64,000 bases of DNA from NCBI GenBank assembly GCA_965243755.1, contig CBDEVW010000006.1, positions 434,001 to 498,000 of the forward strand. The letters are read 5' to 3'. The translations under genes and the position numbers were made by a program. Positions 52,694-60,733 of this stretch are shown here, one piece after another (position 1 is the stretch's first letter; each line of letters opens with the position of its first letter). A model generated the notes under the pieces. That model ran no database searches. It worked only from the letters and a program-made list of their open reading frames with translations, and was not told the DNA's origin. This DNA is from JANSWY01 sp965243755 (GTDB lineage: Bacteria > Bacteroidota > Bacteroidia > Cytophagales > Cyclobacteriaceae).

Positions 52694-52801
52694 ATTTATA
52701 TTCTCCCAGTTTGTTTCTGGGATCAGGAATTGGCACCTATTCCAATTTGTGGAGGTTGCCAGAGGGTCATCGAGCCTGTCTCTCGCCTCTTCTTTATAAA
52801 T
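52694..52801 (-). ncRNA. SAM-I (S-box) riboswitch
   Basis: On the minus strand the conserved core reads AGAGGCGAGAGACAGG, then CGATGACCCTCTGGCAACC, then GGTGCCAATTCCTG, matching the S-box pattern (GATGA, GGCAACC, GGTGCCAATTCC). P1 is ATTTATA (52801-52795) with TATAAAT (52700-52694). P4 is TCCCAG-N7-CTGGGA (about 52704-52723). SAM binding in this family lowers expression of methionine genes. No terminator sits directly behind P1; instead the leader-ORF ATG follows 10 bases later, so P1 may control leader translation. It regulates metZ and possibly the reductase gene. Confidence 0.93.
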
Positions 52802-52831
52802 CAACTATCTCCAGAGAGGTAATTGATACCG

Positions 52832-52863
52832 TAAAGATAGAACTGGATTTTCCACATTCGCAA
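52832..52863 (-). promoter_or_regulatory. Promoter of the metZ leader transcript
   Basis: On the minus strand TTG (52863-52861), a 21-base spacer and TATCTTTA (52839-52832) fit the Bacteroidota primary sigma pattern TTG/TAnnTTTG with one mismatch. Transcription would start near 52825, about 25 bases before riboswitch P1. Confidence 0.6.
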
Positions 52864-52941
52864 GGAAAAGGGAAAATTTTAATGAGAAATTGATAAAAAA
52901 GTATAAAATGTTAGAGAAACATATAGTTTGAAAGGGTGATT

Positions 52942-53556
52942 TCAGCCCAACAGCTCCACGTGTGCGGCACCATTGATCAGGTATTTTTTGCCGGTTTTGT
53001 GTTCCTGGCAGATCAATCGTGTTCTTTTCTTTTCAAGGCTCTTGTAGATTTTGTTGTTGAACCGGAAGGCACTTCCTAAAGGAAGGTCGATCAGCATTAT
53101 TTCATCGTTGTTGGGGGAGTAAGCATTCAATGTTCTGGTCAAAGTGGGATCTGTGCAACTGGTGGCTGCCGGATTCTTCAGGTAGCCCGCCAGTGCCCGG
53201 AGTACTTCTTCAGGAAGTATTTCAGGCCTTAGGATTGGCAGGCTTATTTTTTTAAAGTTTTGCTTCCACTCTTTGCCATGAGGACTGACAGCCCGGCCAT
53301 GTTGCTGGTGCGTAACGAAATGCGCCACTTCATGCAGGTAAGTGACCAGGAAGGCATAGGGGTTGAGGTTGTGATTGACGGTGATGGTCGATTTCTTATT
53401 CCTGGGATCGTAGCGAAAATCACCCAGTTTTGTTTTTCGGGCTTTGGTGATTTTAAATTCAAACCCCAGGTTGTCCCACAGGTCATAGCAATACCTGGCA
53501 GCTTCTTTGGGAAGAAACCTTTCAAAGACTGCCATGTATTGCGAACGATCTTTCAT
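52942..53556 (-). CDS. SprT-like zinc metallopeptidase domain protein
   Basis: A 204-residue protein with an HEVAH zinc motif in TYLHEVAHFVTHQQHG, preceded by a basic strand region (KTKLGDFRYDP, KSTITVNHNLNPYAF). The GKEWKQNFKK that follows resembles the third-ligand region of SprT/SprT-like (Spartan) proteins. The C-terminal part is a small beta-rich domain in place of the usual zinc ribbon. Cytoplasmic; in eukaryotes the family removes DNA-protein crosslinks, but the bacterial role is unclear. It directly follows der, with stop and start one base apart. Confidence 0.85.
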   Translation of the reverse strand: MKDRSQYMAVFERFLPKEAARYCYDLWDNLGFEFKITKARKTKLGDFRYDPRNKKSTITVNHNLNPYAFLVTYLHEVAHFVTHQQHGRAVSPHGKEWKQNFKKISLPILRPEILPEEVLRALAGYLKNPAATSCTDPTLTRTLNAYSPNNDEIMLIDLPLGSAFRFNNKIYKSLEKKRTRLICQEHKTGKKYLINGAAHVELLG

Positions 53557-54867
53557 CTACTTCTGTCTGAAGAACAATCGAATAGGGACGCCTGTGAAAT
53601 CAAAATGTTCCCTGATCTTGTTGGCCAGGTACCTTTCATAGGGTTCTTTGATGTACTGCGGAAGATTACAGAAAAAGGCAAACGCAGGTGCTTTTCCCGG
53701 AATCTGAGTAATGTATTTTATCTTAATGTACTTACCTTTTATTGCTGGTGGTGGATAGCGCTCTATTTCAGGGAGCAGGTATTGGTTGAGCTGGGAAGTG
53801 GCAATTTTCTTATTCCTGTTATCATACACCTTGATGGCCATCTCAATCGCCTGAAATATCCTTTGTTTATTCGTTACCGACGTGAATATTACCGGGATAT
53901 AGCTCATTGGTCCCAGTTTTTCATTGATCTCCTTTTTGAATTTATCAGCTGTCTTGCTATCCTTTTCGATCAAATCCCACTTATTGATCATGATCATGAT
54001 GCCCTTGTTGTATTTGTGTGCCAGCGCGATGATGCTCATGTCCTGAGCTTCTAATCCCCGCTCGGCATCTACAATGACAATACACACATCACTGTCCTGC
54101 AAACTCTGGATGGACCTCAGTACAGAGTAAAATTCTATGTCTTCCTTAACTTTGGCTTTCTTTCGTATTCCGGCAGTGTCAGTGAGGATAAAATCCTTTT
54201 GGAACATGGTATATCGGGTGTTGATGGCATCCCTGGTGGTTCCTGCAGCATCAGTGACAATGCTTCTTTCTTTCCCTAATAGTGCATTAAGAAATGATGA
54301 TTTCCCTACGTTTGGTCGACCGACAATAGCAATTCTTGGTATGCCTTCCTCCGGGTTTTCAACTCCTTCGTCTTCAAAATAGGAGACTACTTTATCCAGC
54401 AATTCTCCTGTACCTGAACCACTTTGGCTCGAGATAGGAAATAATTCTTCACCCAACCCCAGTCCATAAAACTCATTGGCGCCAAACATTCTTTCCTGAT
54501 TATCTGCTTTGTTGGCAACCAACAATACAGGCTTATTGATTTCCCTGATCACATTGGCAAAATCCTGATCCATGCCTGTAATGCCATCCTTGCAATCTAC
54601 CATGAAAAGCACCACAGAGGCTTCCTCAAGGGCCATCTTTACCTGGGTTCTGATGGCTTCTTCAAAGATATCATCCGATCCGGTTACATATCCGCCGGTA
54701 TCAATTACAGTGAAGTATTTGCCGGTCCACTCTGCAAAACCATAATGCCTGTCTCTGGTCACTCCACTCTCGTCATCCATGATGGCTTTCTTCTTTTCAA
54801 TCAACCGATTAAAAAGGGTGGACTTCCCAACATTTGGTCTTCCTACTATCGCTACTATGTTTGCCAA
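53557..54867 (-). CDS. der: Ribosome biogenesis GTPase Der (EngA)
   Basis: A 436-residue GTPase with two tandem G domains and a C-terminal KH-like domain, required for 50S ribosome assembly. P-loops GRPNVGKSTLFNRL (near residue 8) and GRPNVGKSSFLNAL (near 182); DTGG and DTAG switch II motifs; NKAD and NKWD base-recognition motifs. Length and ending (GVPIRLFFRQK) are typical. The upstream gap contains short GAGTTT-type repeats. Confidence 0.97.
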   Translation of the reverse strand: MANIVAIVGRPNVGKSTLFNRLIEKKKAIMDDESGVTRDRHYGFAEWTGKYFTVIDTGGYVTGSDDIFEEAIRTQVKMALEEASVVLFMVDCKDGITGMDQDFANVIREINKPVLLVANKADNQERMFGANEFYGLGLGEELFPISSQSGSGTGELLDKVVSYFEDEGVENPEEGIPRIAIVGRPNVGKSSFLNALLGKERSIVTDAAGTTRDAINTRYTMFQKDFILTDTAGIRKKAKVKEDIEFYSVLRSIQSLQDSDVCIVIVDAERGLEAQDMSIIALAHKYNKGIMIMINKWDLIEKDSKTADKFKKEINEKLGPMSYIPVIFTSVTNKQRIFQAIEMAIKVYDNRNKKIATSQLNQYLLPEIERYPPPAIKGKYIKIKYITQIPGKAPAFAFFCNLPQYIKEPYERYLANKIREHFDFTGVPIRLFFRQK

Positions 54868-54912
54868 TTTCCTGTTGTTGTATTTACTAATTCTAAAGCA
54901 GGTGCAAAGATA

Positions 54913-54961
54913 GAGTTTTTGAGTTTGGAGTTTGGAGTTTTGGGTTTAGAGTTTTTGGGTT
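54913..54961. repeat. Degenerate short tandem repeat (GAGTTTKG-like) upstream of der
   Basis: Roughly six imperfect copies of a 7-8 base G/T unit (GAGTTTTT, GAGTTTG, GAGTTTG, GAGTTTTG, GGTTTA, GAGTTTTTGGGTT). It is low-complexity sequence seen between genes in many Bacteroidota. It is not a CRISPR array. Whether the der promoter overlaps it cannot be seen. Confidence 0.7.
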
Positions 54962-54998
54962 AATTCGAAATTGAACTAGTATTAGTGATAAATAGAGA

Positions 54999-55595
54999 AT
55001 GCATATGGAAAACAATGTCTCTAATCTGATTGATTACATCTCAAAATTTGTCGACCTCAGTCAGGACGAAATTGATGCCATTACTTCTGCCATTGTAATA
55101 AAAGAATACCCCAAAGGAGCTTTACTCTTAAAAGAAGGTATGGTCTCCAGGATTTCCTACTTTAACCTGAAGGGATGCGTACGACTGTATTATCTGGTCA
55201 ATGGGGAAACAAAAACAACATTTTTCTACACAGAAAACCAGTTCATTACATCGATCCGAAGTTTTATCACCGAAGCACCATCTACTCATTTTCTGGAATG
55301 CCTCGAGGATTGCACACTGGCATTGATCCCGAATCATTTGGAAAAAGAACTACTGGACAGGTTTCCCAGGCTCGAGGTTTTTGCGAGGAAGGTGCTGGAA
55401 ATGGAATTGGGGAATTACCAGGAAATGCTTTCGCAATACATCATCTCCAGTCCCGAACAACGGTACCTAAACTTATTAAACACCAGACCTGATCTCCTTG
55501 AGCGTGTGCCACTATTTCAACTGGCCAGCTACATTGGCGTTCAGCCTGAAAGTCTTAGCAGGATCAGAAACAGAGTTGCTTCGAAGCGAACTTAA
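54999..55595 (+). CDS. Crp/Fnr-family transcriptional regulator
   Basis: A 198-residue regulator with an N-terminal cyclic-nucleotide-binding-type jelly roll (about 15-125, including KGALLLKEG and FITSIRSFIT) and a C-terminal helix-turn-helix (about 150-195, PLFQLASYIGVQPESLSRIR). No FNR-type cysteine cluster is visible, so oxygen sensing is not indicated; the effector is unknown. It is followed by a small membrane protein gene. Regulators of this subgroup usually control a neighbouring gene, here possibly that gene or the downstream nitrate reductase operon. Confidence 0.88.
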   Translation: MHMENNVSNLIDYISKFVDLSQDEIDAITSAIVIKEYPKGALLLKEGMVSRISYFNLKGCVRLYYLVNGETKTTFFYTENQFITSIRSFITEAPSTHFLECLEDCTLALIPNHLEKELLDRFPRLEVFARKVLEMELGNYQEMLSQYIISSPEQRYLNLLNTRPDLLERVPLFQLASYIGVQPESLSRIRNRVASKRT

Positions 55596-55656
55596 CCAAA
55601 GTCAATTGATCCTTTCGGAGGATTAATGATGTTTGACCCTAAACAAATTATCATTT

Positions 55657-56058
55657 ATGGATTATCAAAGGTTTAGCCTGTTGTTTGGGTTCACGGTTTG
55701 GTTAGTAGCTACGCTGGCTTTCAGGTTTTGGGGACATCATATTTTAAGACTGGATCGGGAGTTATATGTGCCTGGGTTGTATTTGTTAACGGTTCCGGTC
55801 TTATGGTTTCTGGTTACCCGGGTTTTTCTCAAATTTGGCCTCAATTCTGATCAAAGAGCGAAAAGTGCCTTGCTGTTGGCACTTCCCGGCATTATCGGAG
55901 ATGTGGTTTGTATTAAATACTATGAAATCATATTCCCAACCATTTCTCATGACCAATCCATTGTACTTTCTTCCTGGGTATTATGGTCATATGGAGCTGT
56001 TTTGGCTTTTGGGATATTGAATTTTAATAATGCTGGAATAAATACAAAGGAGCGTTGA
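55657..56058 (+). CDS. Small four-helix membrane protein (DUF5367-like)
   Basis: A 133-residue integral membrane protein with four hydrophobic segments, resembling DUF5367 proteins found beside Crp/Fnr-type regulators in Bacteroidota. Recognisable parts are FGFTVWLVATLAFRFWGHH in the first helix and LPGIIGDVVCIKYY in the third. I start at ATG 55657; the open frame continues upstream to a TTG at 55633. It lies about 60 bases after the regulator in the same direction, and a paired role is inferred. Function unknown. Confidence 0.8.
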   Translation: MDYQRFSLLFGFTVWLVATLAFRFWGHHILRLDRELYVPGLYLLTVPVLWFLVTRVFLKFGLNSDQRAKSALLLALPGIIGDVVCIKYYEIIFPTISHDQSIVLSSWVLWSYGAVLAFGILNFNNAGINTKER

Positions 56059-56103
56059 TCAAACCGTATTAATGGTTAAGGAGATATCAACTGATAAATA
56101 TCA
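56055..56103. promoter_or_regulatory. Nested inverted repeats upstream of the nitrate reductase operon
   Basis: TTGATCAA (56055-56062) is a perfect palindrome. TATCA-AC-TGATA (56085-56096) and TGATA-AA-TATCA (56092-56103) are two inverted repeats sharing the middle TGATA. They lie 80-130 bases before the first gene of the operon. They are operator candidates, for example for a Crp/Fnr-type or nitrate-responsive regulator. Confidence 0.4.
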
Positions 56104-56183
56104 TATTCGCATGCCATAATTGTCAGTCTTAGGGTCCATCTATTTTTCGAAAATTAACCATCAAAAAATCAGGTGGATCAATC

Positions 56184-57458
56184 ATGACCTTAAAGACAAT
56201 TGCTATTCTTCTGACATTTGTTGCAGCCCCGTTCGTAACCCGGGCGCAATTCAAGATCAGTGCTGAGGTAAGACCAAGAACTGAATTCCGAAATGGCTTT
56301 AAAACCCTCAAAGCCTCAGACGATGTAGAAGCCTCACTCTTTACAGAACAAAGGAGCAGACTGTACATAGACTTTTCATCTGATAAATATGACCTCAAAT
56401 TGTCATTTCAGGACATACGAATATGGGGAGAGTCGGCACAAATATTTAAGGAAGAGCTTGGCAAGACCTTTATTAATGAAGCCTGGGGGCAATATCATTT
56501 TACAAATAACTGGTCCATGAAAGTAGGTCGACAGATCATCTCGTATGACAATGAAAGGTTTCTTGGAGGTTTAGAGTGGGCTCAACAGGGGAGAAGGCAC
56601 GACGCTTTACTGCTGATTTATAACCAGGAATCGTCAAAGGCTCAATTGCACCTTGGCGTTGCTTACAATCAGGACGATGATGTTCCTGAGCCTGCATGGC
56701 TACAATCAGTTGGTGCCCGATATTATTCAGTTAATGGTAATTATAAGGCGATGCAATATGGTTGGTTCCATAAAGATTTTGAAGCTGCAAGCCTGTCCGT
56801 GCTCGCCCTTAACGCAGGATATCAGAATGCTGATTCTTCCGTATCGTTCAAACAGACTTTTGGGCTCATCGGCAGCCGGTCATTCGGTAAGTTTAAAATT
56901 GGTGGAGATATTTATTATCAAACGGGTGAATTAAATGCTACCAATGTCAATGCAATCCTGGCTGGGGCAAACGCGACCTACCAAACAAAGGTAACGCCGA
57001 TAACAGTTGGATATGAATACATTTCTGGTAAGGACGATGATGATGCCTCCTCCGATCTTACCAATTTCACGCCTGACTTTGGGACCAATCATGCGCACAA
57101 TGGCTTCATGGACTATTTTTTTGTAGGTCCTGCTAATGCCAATGTGGGGGTGCAGGACATCTATTTTAAAACGAAGTTCAAAGCAGGAAAGGGCTCGCTG
57201 ATCGTGAATGCTCATGAGTTTCTTACGGGATCTAAGCAGCTTGATGCCTCTGATAATGAACTTAAAAAAGCGTTGGGAACGGAAGTGGACCTGGTTTATG
57301 TCTTGAAGTTAACTGGAGATGTGACCTTTCATCTGGGATATTCACAAATGTTTGCCACCGATACCATGGAGGCCCTAAGAGGAGGAGATGCCTCGCTGCT
57401 AACCAACTGGGCATGGGCAATGATCACCTTCAAACCAACACTTTTCCAATCAGAATAA
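56184..57458 (+). CDS. Alginate-export-type outer-membrane porin at the head of the nap operon
   Basis: A 424-residue outer-membrane protein with a signal peptide (TIAILLTFVAAPFVTRAQ) and a beta-barrel of the alginate_exp (AlgE-like) type. Landmarks are ISAEVRPRTEFRNGF at the first strand, VGRQIISYDNERFLGGLEW and ALLLIYNQESSKAQLHLGVAY. In spite of the family name, many members are anion or small-molecule porins; as it precedes napD by 11 bases, nitrate passage across the outer membrane is a reasonable inference. Confidence 0.85.
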   Translation: MTLKTIAILLTFVAAPFVTRAQFKISAEVRPRTEFRNGFKTLKASDDVEASLFTEQRSRLYIDFSSDKYDLKLSFQDIRIWGESAQIFKEELGKTFINEAWGQYHFTNNWSMKVGRQIISYDNERFLGGLEWAQQGRRHDALLLIYNQESSKAQLHLGVAYNQDDDVPEPAWLQSVGARYYSVNGNYKAMQYGWFHKDFEAASLSVLALNAGYQNADSSVSFKQTFGLIGSRSFGKFKIGGDIYYQTGELNATNVNAILAGANATYQTKVTPITVGYEYISGKDDDDASSDLTNFTPDFGTNHAHNGFMDYFFVGPANANVGVQDIYFKTKFKAGKGSLIVNAHEFLTGSKQLDASDNELKKALGTEVDLVYVLKLTGDVTFHLGYSQMFATDTMEALRGGDASLLTNWAWAMITFKPTLFQSE

Positions 57459-57469
57459 ACAATTAAGGT

Positions 57470-57694
57470 ATGCCAATAAAAAGTTACATAGTCTATCCTC
57501 AGGTTGGTTATAGAGATCAACTGGCCAATGAGTTGAGTGGTTTAGGTTGTGATGTTATAGCCTCGAATAACAGGGATGTGTTGATTCTGGTGACCGAAAC
57601 CAAGGGGCAGGCAGATGAAGAGGCCTTTATCAATAAGTTAAACGGAATCGAAAGTCTGGATCATTATTCCCTGGTGTCAGCATTCAACGATTAA
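57470..57694 (+). CDS. napD: NapD-like chaperone
   Basis: A 74-residue ferredoxin-fold protein matching NapD in size and pattern: IKSYIVYPQVGYRDQLANEL, then a central strand with GCDVIASNNRDVLILV, then a helix and a last strand ending SLVSAFND. NapD binds the Tat signal peptide of NapA and holds the enzyme back from export until its molybdenum cofactor is in place. It lies 11 bases before napA, whose product has a Tat signal. Confidence 0.85.
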   Translation: MPIKSYIVYPQVGYRDQLANELSGLGCDVIASNNRDVLILVTETKGQADEEAFINKLNGIESLDHYSLVSAFND

Positions 57695-57705
57695 AGTTAA
57701 GAACC

Positions 57706-60036
57706 ATGTGCCAAACAATTAAAAGAAGAGAATTCCTTAAGAAAGCTGCTGCTGCATCCGCTTTGGCCACAGCTGCCAGTATGTTTCCGGGGATAGTTTT
57801 TGCAGAGGAACAAATAAAGCACTTGCCCAAAGGTGACCTGGAATGGAAGAAAGCACCCTGCCGGTTTTGTGGTGTAGGATGTGGCCTTTTGATAGGATTG
57901 CAAAATGGAAAAGCTGCTGCCGTGAAAGGAGACCCGCAAAGTCCTGTGAATAAAGGATTGTGCTGCGTTAAAGGATACCACTCCATCATGTCCATCTACG
58001 GTAAAGACCGGTTTAGAAAGCCTTTGGTACGAAAAAATGGCCAGATGGTAGAAACTTCCATGCATGAAGCACTGGAGCTGGTGGCCAGTAAAATGAAGGA
58101 GTCCATACAACTTAACGGGAAAGACTCAGTAGCCTTATATGGCTCTGGTCAATGGACTATTCCAGATGGATACGTGGCTTCCAAATTGATGAAGGGAGCA
58201 ATTGGTACCAATAACCTGGAAGCCAATGCCAGGCTATGCATGGCCAGTGCAGTGACAGGGTTCCTGAGTACATTTGGAATGGATGAGCCAATGGGTTGTT
58301 ATGAAGATATTGACCATGCCAATGTCTTTGTATTGTGGGGCAACAACATGGCTGAGATGCACCCGGTATTGTTCTCCAGGTTGCTCGACAACAGGTTGAA
58401 GAGAGATCATGTGAAAATTATCGACCTGGCTACAAGGACAACCCGTACCAGCGTGGCAGCCGATCGCTCCATCATTTTTAAGCCGCAGACCGATTTAGCC
58501 ATTGCCAATTCAATTTGTTATGAAATCTTAAGAAATGGATGGGAAAACCGACGGTTTATTGAAAAACACACAGCGCTTAAAAAGGGTAAAACGAAGATTG
58601 GATATGGATTAGAAGACGGTTTTGCATTTAACGATGAAGTGCAGGATATGTCTCTGGAAGACTATAGAGAGTTTTTGCAGGACTATAAACCAGAAGCCAT
58701 TGAAGCACTCACCGGTGTTTCTGCAAAGGACATTAAATACCTGGCTTCATTATATGGCAATCCGAATAATAAAGTGATGTCACTTTGGTGCATGGGAACA
58801 AACCAACATACCCGAGGCACCTGGATTAATAACCTTATTTATAACATCCATTTACTTACAGGTAAAATCTCTACACCTGGGAATAGTCCATTCTCACTTA
58901 CAGGACAGCCAAGTGCGTGTGGTACGGTTCGGGAAGTGGGAACGCTTACCCACAAACTTCCCTATGGGGTGGTAATGAATGAGAAAGCCCGTGAAAAGGC
59001 GGCTCAGATTTGGAAAGTGCCTGTAGATAATATTCCTCCAAAGCCTACTTACCATACTGTCGAAATGTTCAGGGCGCTTGATAGAGGAGACATCAAATTC
59101 ATGTGGATACAGGTGACCAATCCGATGGTAACCATGCCGAAACTCAACCGATATCGGCCTGGAGCGGAAAAGGATGGAAGGTTTATTGTCGTGTCAGACA
59201 TTTACCCAACCCCCACAACAGAAATAGCGGATGTGATCCTACCTTCTGCTATGTGGATAGAGAGGGAAGGGATGTATGGGAATTCAGAGCGCAGGACTCA
59301 GCATTTCGAAAAGATGTTGGAACCGCCAGGCGAAGCAATGAGCGACACCTGGCAATTGATCGAAGTGGCCAGGCGAATGGGTTACGGCGAACTGTTTCCA
59401 TGGAAAGAAGAAAATCACATTGAGGAAATATGGAAGGAGTATGGAAAGTTTCATAAAGGTGCGAAACATGGAATGGCACCTTATGAAGTATTGAAAGCTC
59501 AGTCAGGCGCACAATGGCCTTATGTGGATGGCAAAGAAACGAAATGGCGGTTCCATGGAAAGTATGATCCGGCTTGTGAGGGAGATACTTTTGATTTTTA
59601 TGGTAAACCAAATGGGAAAGCCTGGATTTTGGCCAGACCATACGAAGCTCCACCTGAGGTGCCCAATGAAGAATACCCTTTCTGGCTCAATACAGGGCGG
59701 GTGTTGGAACACTGGCATACGGGTTCAATGACCAGAAGAATTTCTGTGCTGCATCAGGCGGTTCCTCATAGTTATGTGGAGTTGCACCCTGATGATGCCC
59801 GACAACTTGGAATAACCAACGGGACCCTGGTGAAGCTCACTTCCCGGAGAGGTAAGATTGTGATGCCCGCCTCAATTGATGAGAGGGGGAAGCCTGCAAA
59901 GGGACAAGTGTTTGTGCCATTTTTTGATGAGGAATTTCTTATTAATGAACTGACACTCGATGCTTTTTGTCCCATTTCAAAGCAGCCGGATTACAAGAAA
60001 TGCGCAGTGAAAGTTGAAAAATACAAAGGTGTTTAA
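57706..60036 (+). CDS. napA: Periplasmic nitrate reductase catalytic subunit NapA
   Basis: A 776-residue molybdenum bis-MGD enzyme reducing nitrate to nitrite. Tat signal with RREFLKK near residue 7, then an alanine-rich helix. The 4Fe-4S cluster is bound by C52, C55, C59 (CRFCGVGC) and C87 (GLCCVKGY). The molybdenum-ligand cysteine is C178 in RLCMASAV. Cofactor-binding blocks include VLWGNNMAEMHPV and the C-terminal EYPFWLNTGRVLEHWHTGSMTRR. Length is slightly below that of E. coli NapA. It overlaps napB by 23 bases. Confidence 0.95.
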   Translation: MCQTIKRREFLKKAAAASALATAASMFPGIVFAEEQIKHLPKGDLEWKKAPCRFCGVGCGLLIGLQNGKAAAVKGDPQSPVNKGLCCVKGYHSIMSIYGKDRFRKPLVRKNGQMVETSMHEALELVASKMKESIQLNGKDSVALYGSGQWTIPDGYVASKLMKGAIGTNNLEANARLCMASAVTGFLSTFGMDEPMGCYEDIDHANVFVLWGNNMAEMHPVLFSRLLDNRLKRDHVKIIDLATRTTRTSVAADRSIIFKPQTDLAIANSICYEILRNGWENRRFIEKHTALKKGKTKIGYGLEDGFAFNDEVQDMSLEDYREFLQDYKPEAIEALTGVSAKDIKYLASLYGNPNNKVMSLWCMGTNQHTRGTWINNLIYNIHLLTGKISTPGNSPFSLTGQPSACGTVREVGTLTHKLPYGVVMNEKAREKAAQIWKVPVDNIPPKPTYHTVEMFRALDRGDIKFMWIQVTNPMVTMPKLNRYRPGAEKDGRFIVVSDIYPTPTTEIADVILPSAMWIEREGMYGNSERRTQHFEKMLEPPGEAMSDTWQLIEVARRMGYGELFPWKEENHIEEIWKEYGKFHKGAKHGMAPYEVLKAQSGAQWPYVDGKETKWRFHGKYDPACEGDTFDFYGKPNGKAWILARPYEAPPEVPNEEYPFWLNTGRVLEHWHTGSMTRRISVLHQAVPHSYVELHPDDARQLGITNGTLVKLTSRRGKIVMPASIDERGKPAKGQVFVPFFDEEFLINELTLDAFCPISKQPDYKKCAVKVEKYKGV

Positions 60037-60733
60037 AGCGAAATACAAAATCATATTGATGTTTGTGGTTTTGATGGCCTCCGCTATCTACATTATCGGT
60101 GAAAGCCTGAGTGTAGAAAATGAGGTTTCCACCGGGACTACCCCAACAGAATATGTCGAATCCCTACCGACAGAATCGGGAGTATTTCAAACAGAGAAAC
60201 GGTGGCCGCAAGGTAGTTCGGATAATGAAAACAGGAGGACTTTACAAGAGTACTATAAAAACAGAGCTTACCCGGGAGCTCCACCGGTAATTCCTCATGC
60301 AGTCCTGAGTGAAACCGGGATAGGGGGAAACTCCTGTCTGCAATGTCATCAGAATGGCGGCTATGTAAAACTGTTCAAAGCATATGCCCCGATAAGCCCC
60401 CATCCTGATCTGGTTAATTGTAAACAATGTCATGTGCCTGTTAAATCTTCAAGATTATTTAAGGCGTCCAATTGGGAAAAAATCAGTCATCCTGAAATCG
60501 GTGGATCTGTTTTACCAGGAAGTCCGCCACCCATTCCTCATGGATTACAAATGCGTGAGAACTGTCTGAGTTGTCACGACGGACCCGCAGTGCCACAGGA
60601 GATAGTAGTTGATCACCCGCTGCGCATCAACTGCAGACAATGCCATGCGGCGAAGCAGCACAAAATCAAAATTGTTTGGGATTCAATTCCAATTCGAAAA
60701 ACTAAAATACAATGGGAGGAATTAAGTCAATGA
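60014..60733 (+). CDS. napB: NapB-like cytochrome c subunit with four haem sites
   Basis: A 239-residue periplasmic multihaem cytochrome with an N-terminal membrane anchor or uncleaved signal (about 12-30). NapB landmarks are AYPGAPPVIPHAV and CKQCHVP. Four CxxCH motifs lie at 108-112, 136-140, 184-188 and 207-211, whereas classical NapB has two. The second half repeats the first (PGSPPPIPHGL, CLSCH, HPLRINCRQCH), so an internal duplication is likely. It delivers electrons to NapA. The start is TTG at 60014, inside napA; GTG 60029 is an alternative. Its stop overlaps the next start as ATGA. Confidence 0.9.
   Translation: MKNTKVFKAKYKIILMFVVLMASAIYIIGESLSVENEVSTGTTPTEYVESLPTESGVFQTEKRWPQGSSDNENRRTLQEYYKNRAYPGAPPVIPHAVLSETGIGGNSCLQCHQNGGYVKLFKAYAPISPHPDLVNCKQCHVPVKSSRLFKASNWEKISHPEIGGSVLPGSPPPIPHGLQMRENCLSCHDGPAVPQEIVVDHPLRINCRQCHAAKQHKIKIVWDSIPIRKTKIQWEELSQ

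Larger units (their letters stand above)
52514..52941. other. 428-base regulatory interval between metZ and the SprT-like gene
   Basis: The longest gene-poor stretch in the window. It holds, reading on the minus strand, the promoter (52863-52832), the SAM-I riboswitch (52801-52694), the poly-Cys leader ORF (52684-52589) and the terminator (52596-52561). The remaining 52864-52941 is AT-rich with nothing I can name. Confidence 0.8.

Noticed and set aside
53260..54054. A 264-residue open frame on the plus strand opposite the SprT-like gene and der
   Set aside because: It spans the junction of two real genes in antisense and shows only Phe/Ile/Cys-rich composition typical of antisense frames.
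54913..54961. G/T-rich short repeats as a possible CRISPR or regulatory array
   Set aside because: Units are 7-8 bases, imperfect and without spacers; no cas genes are near. It is recorded only as a low-complexity repeat.
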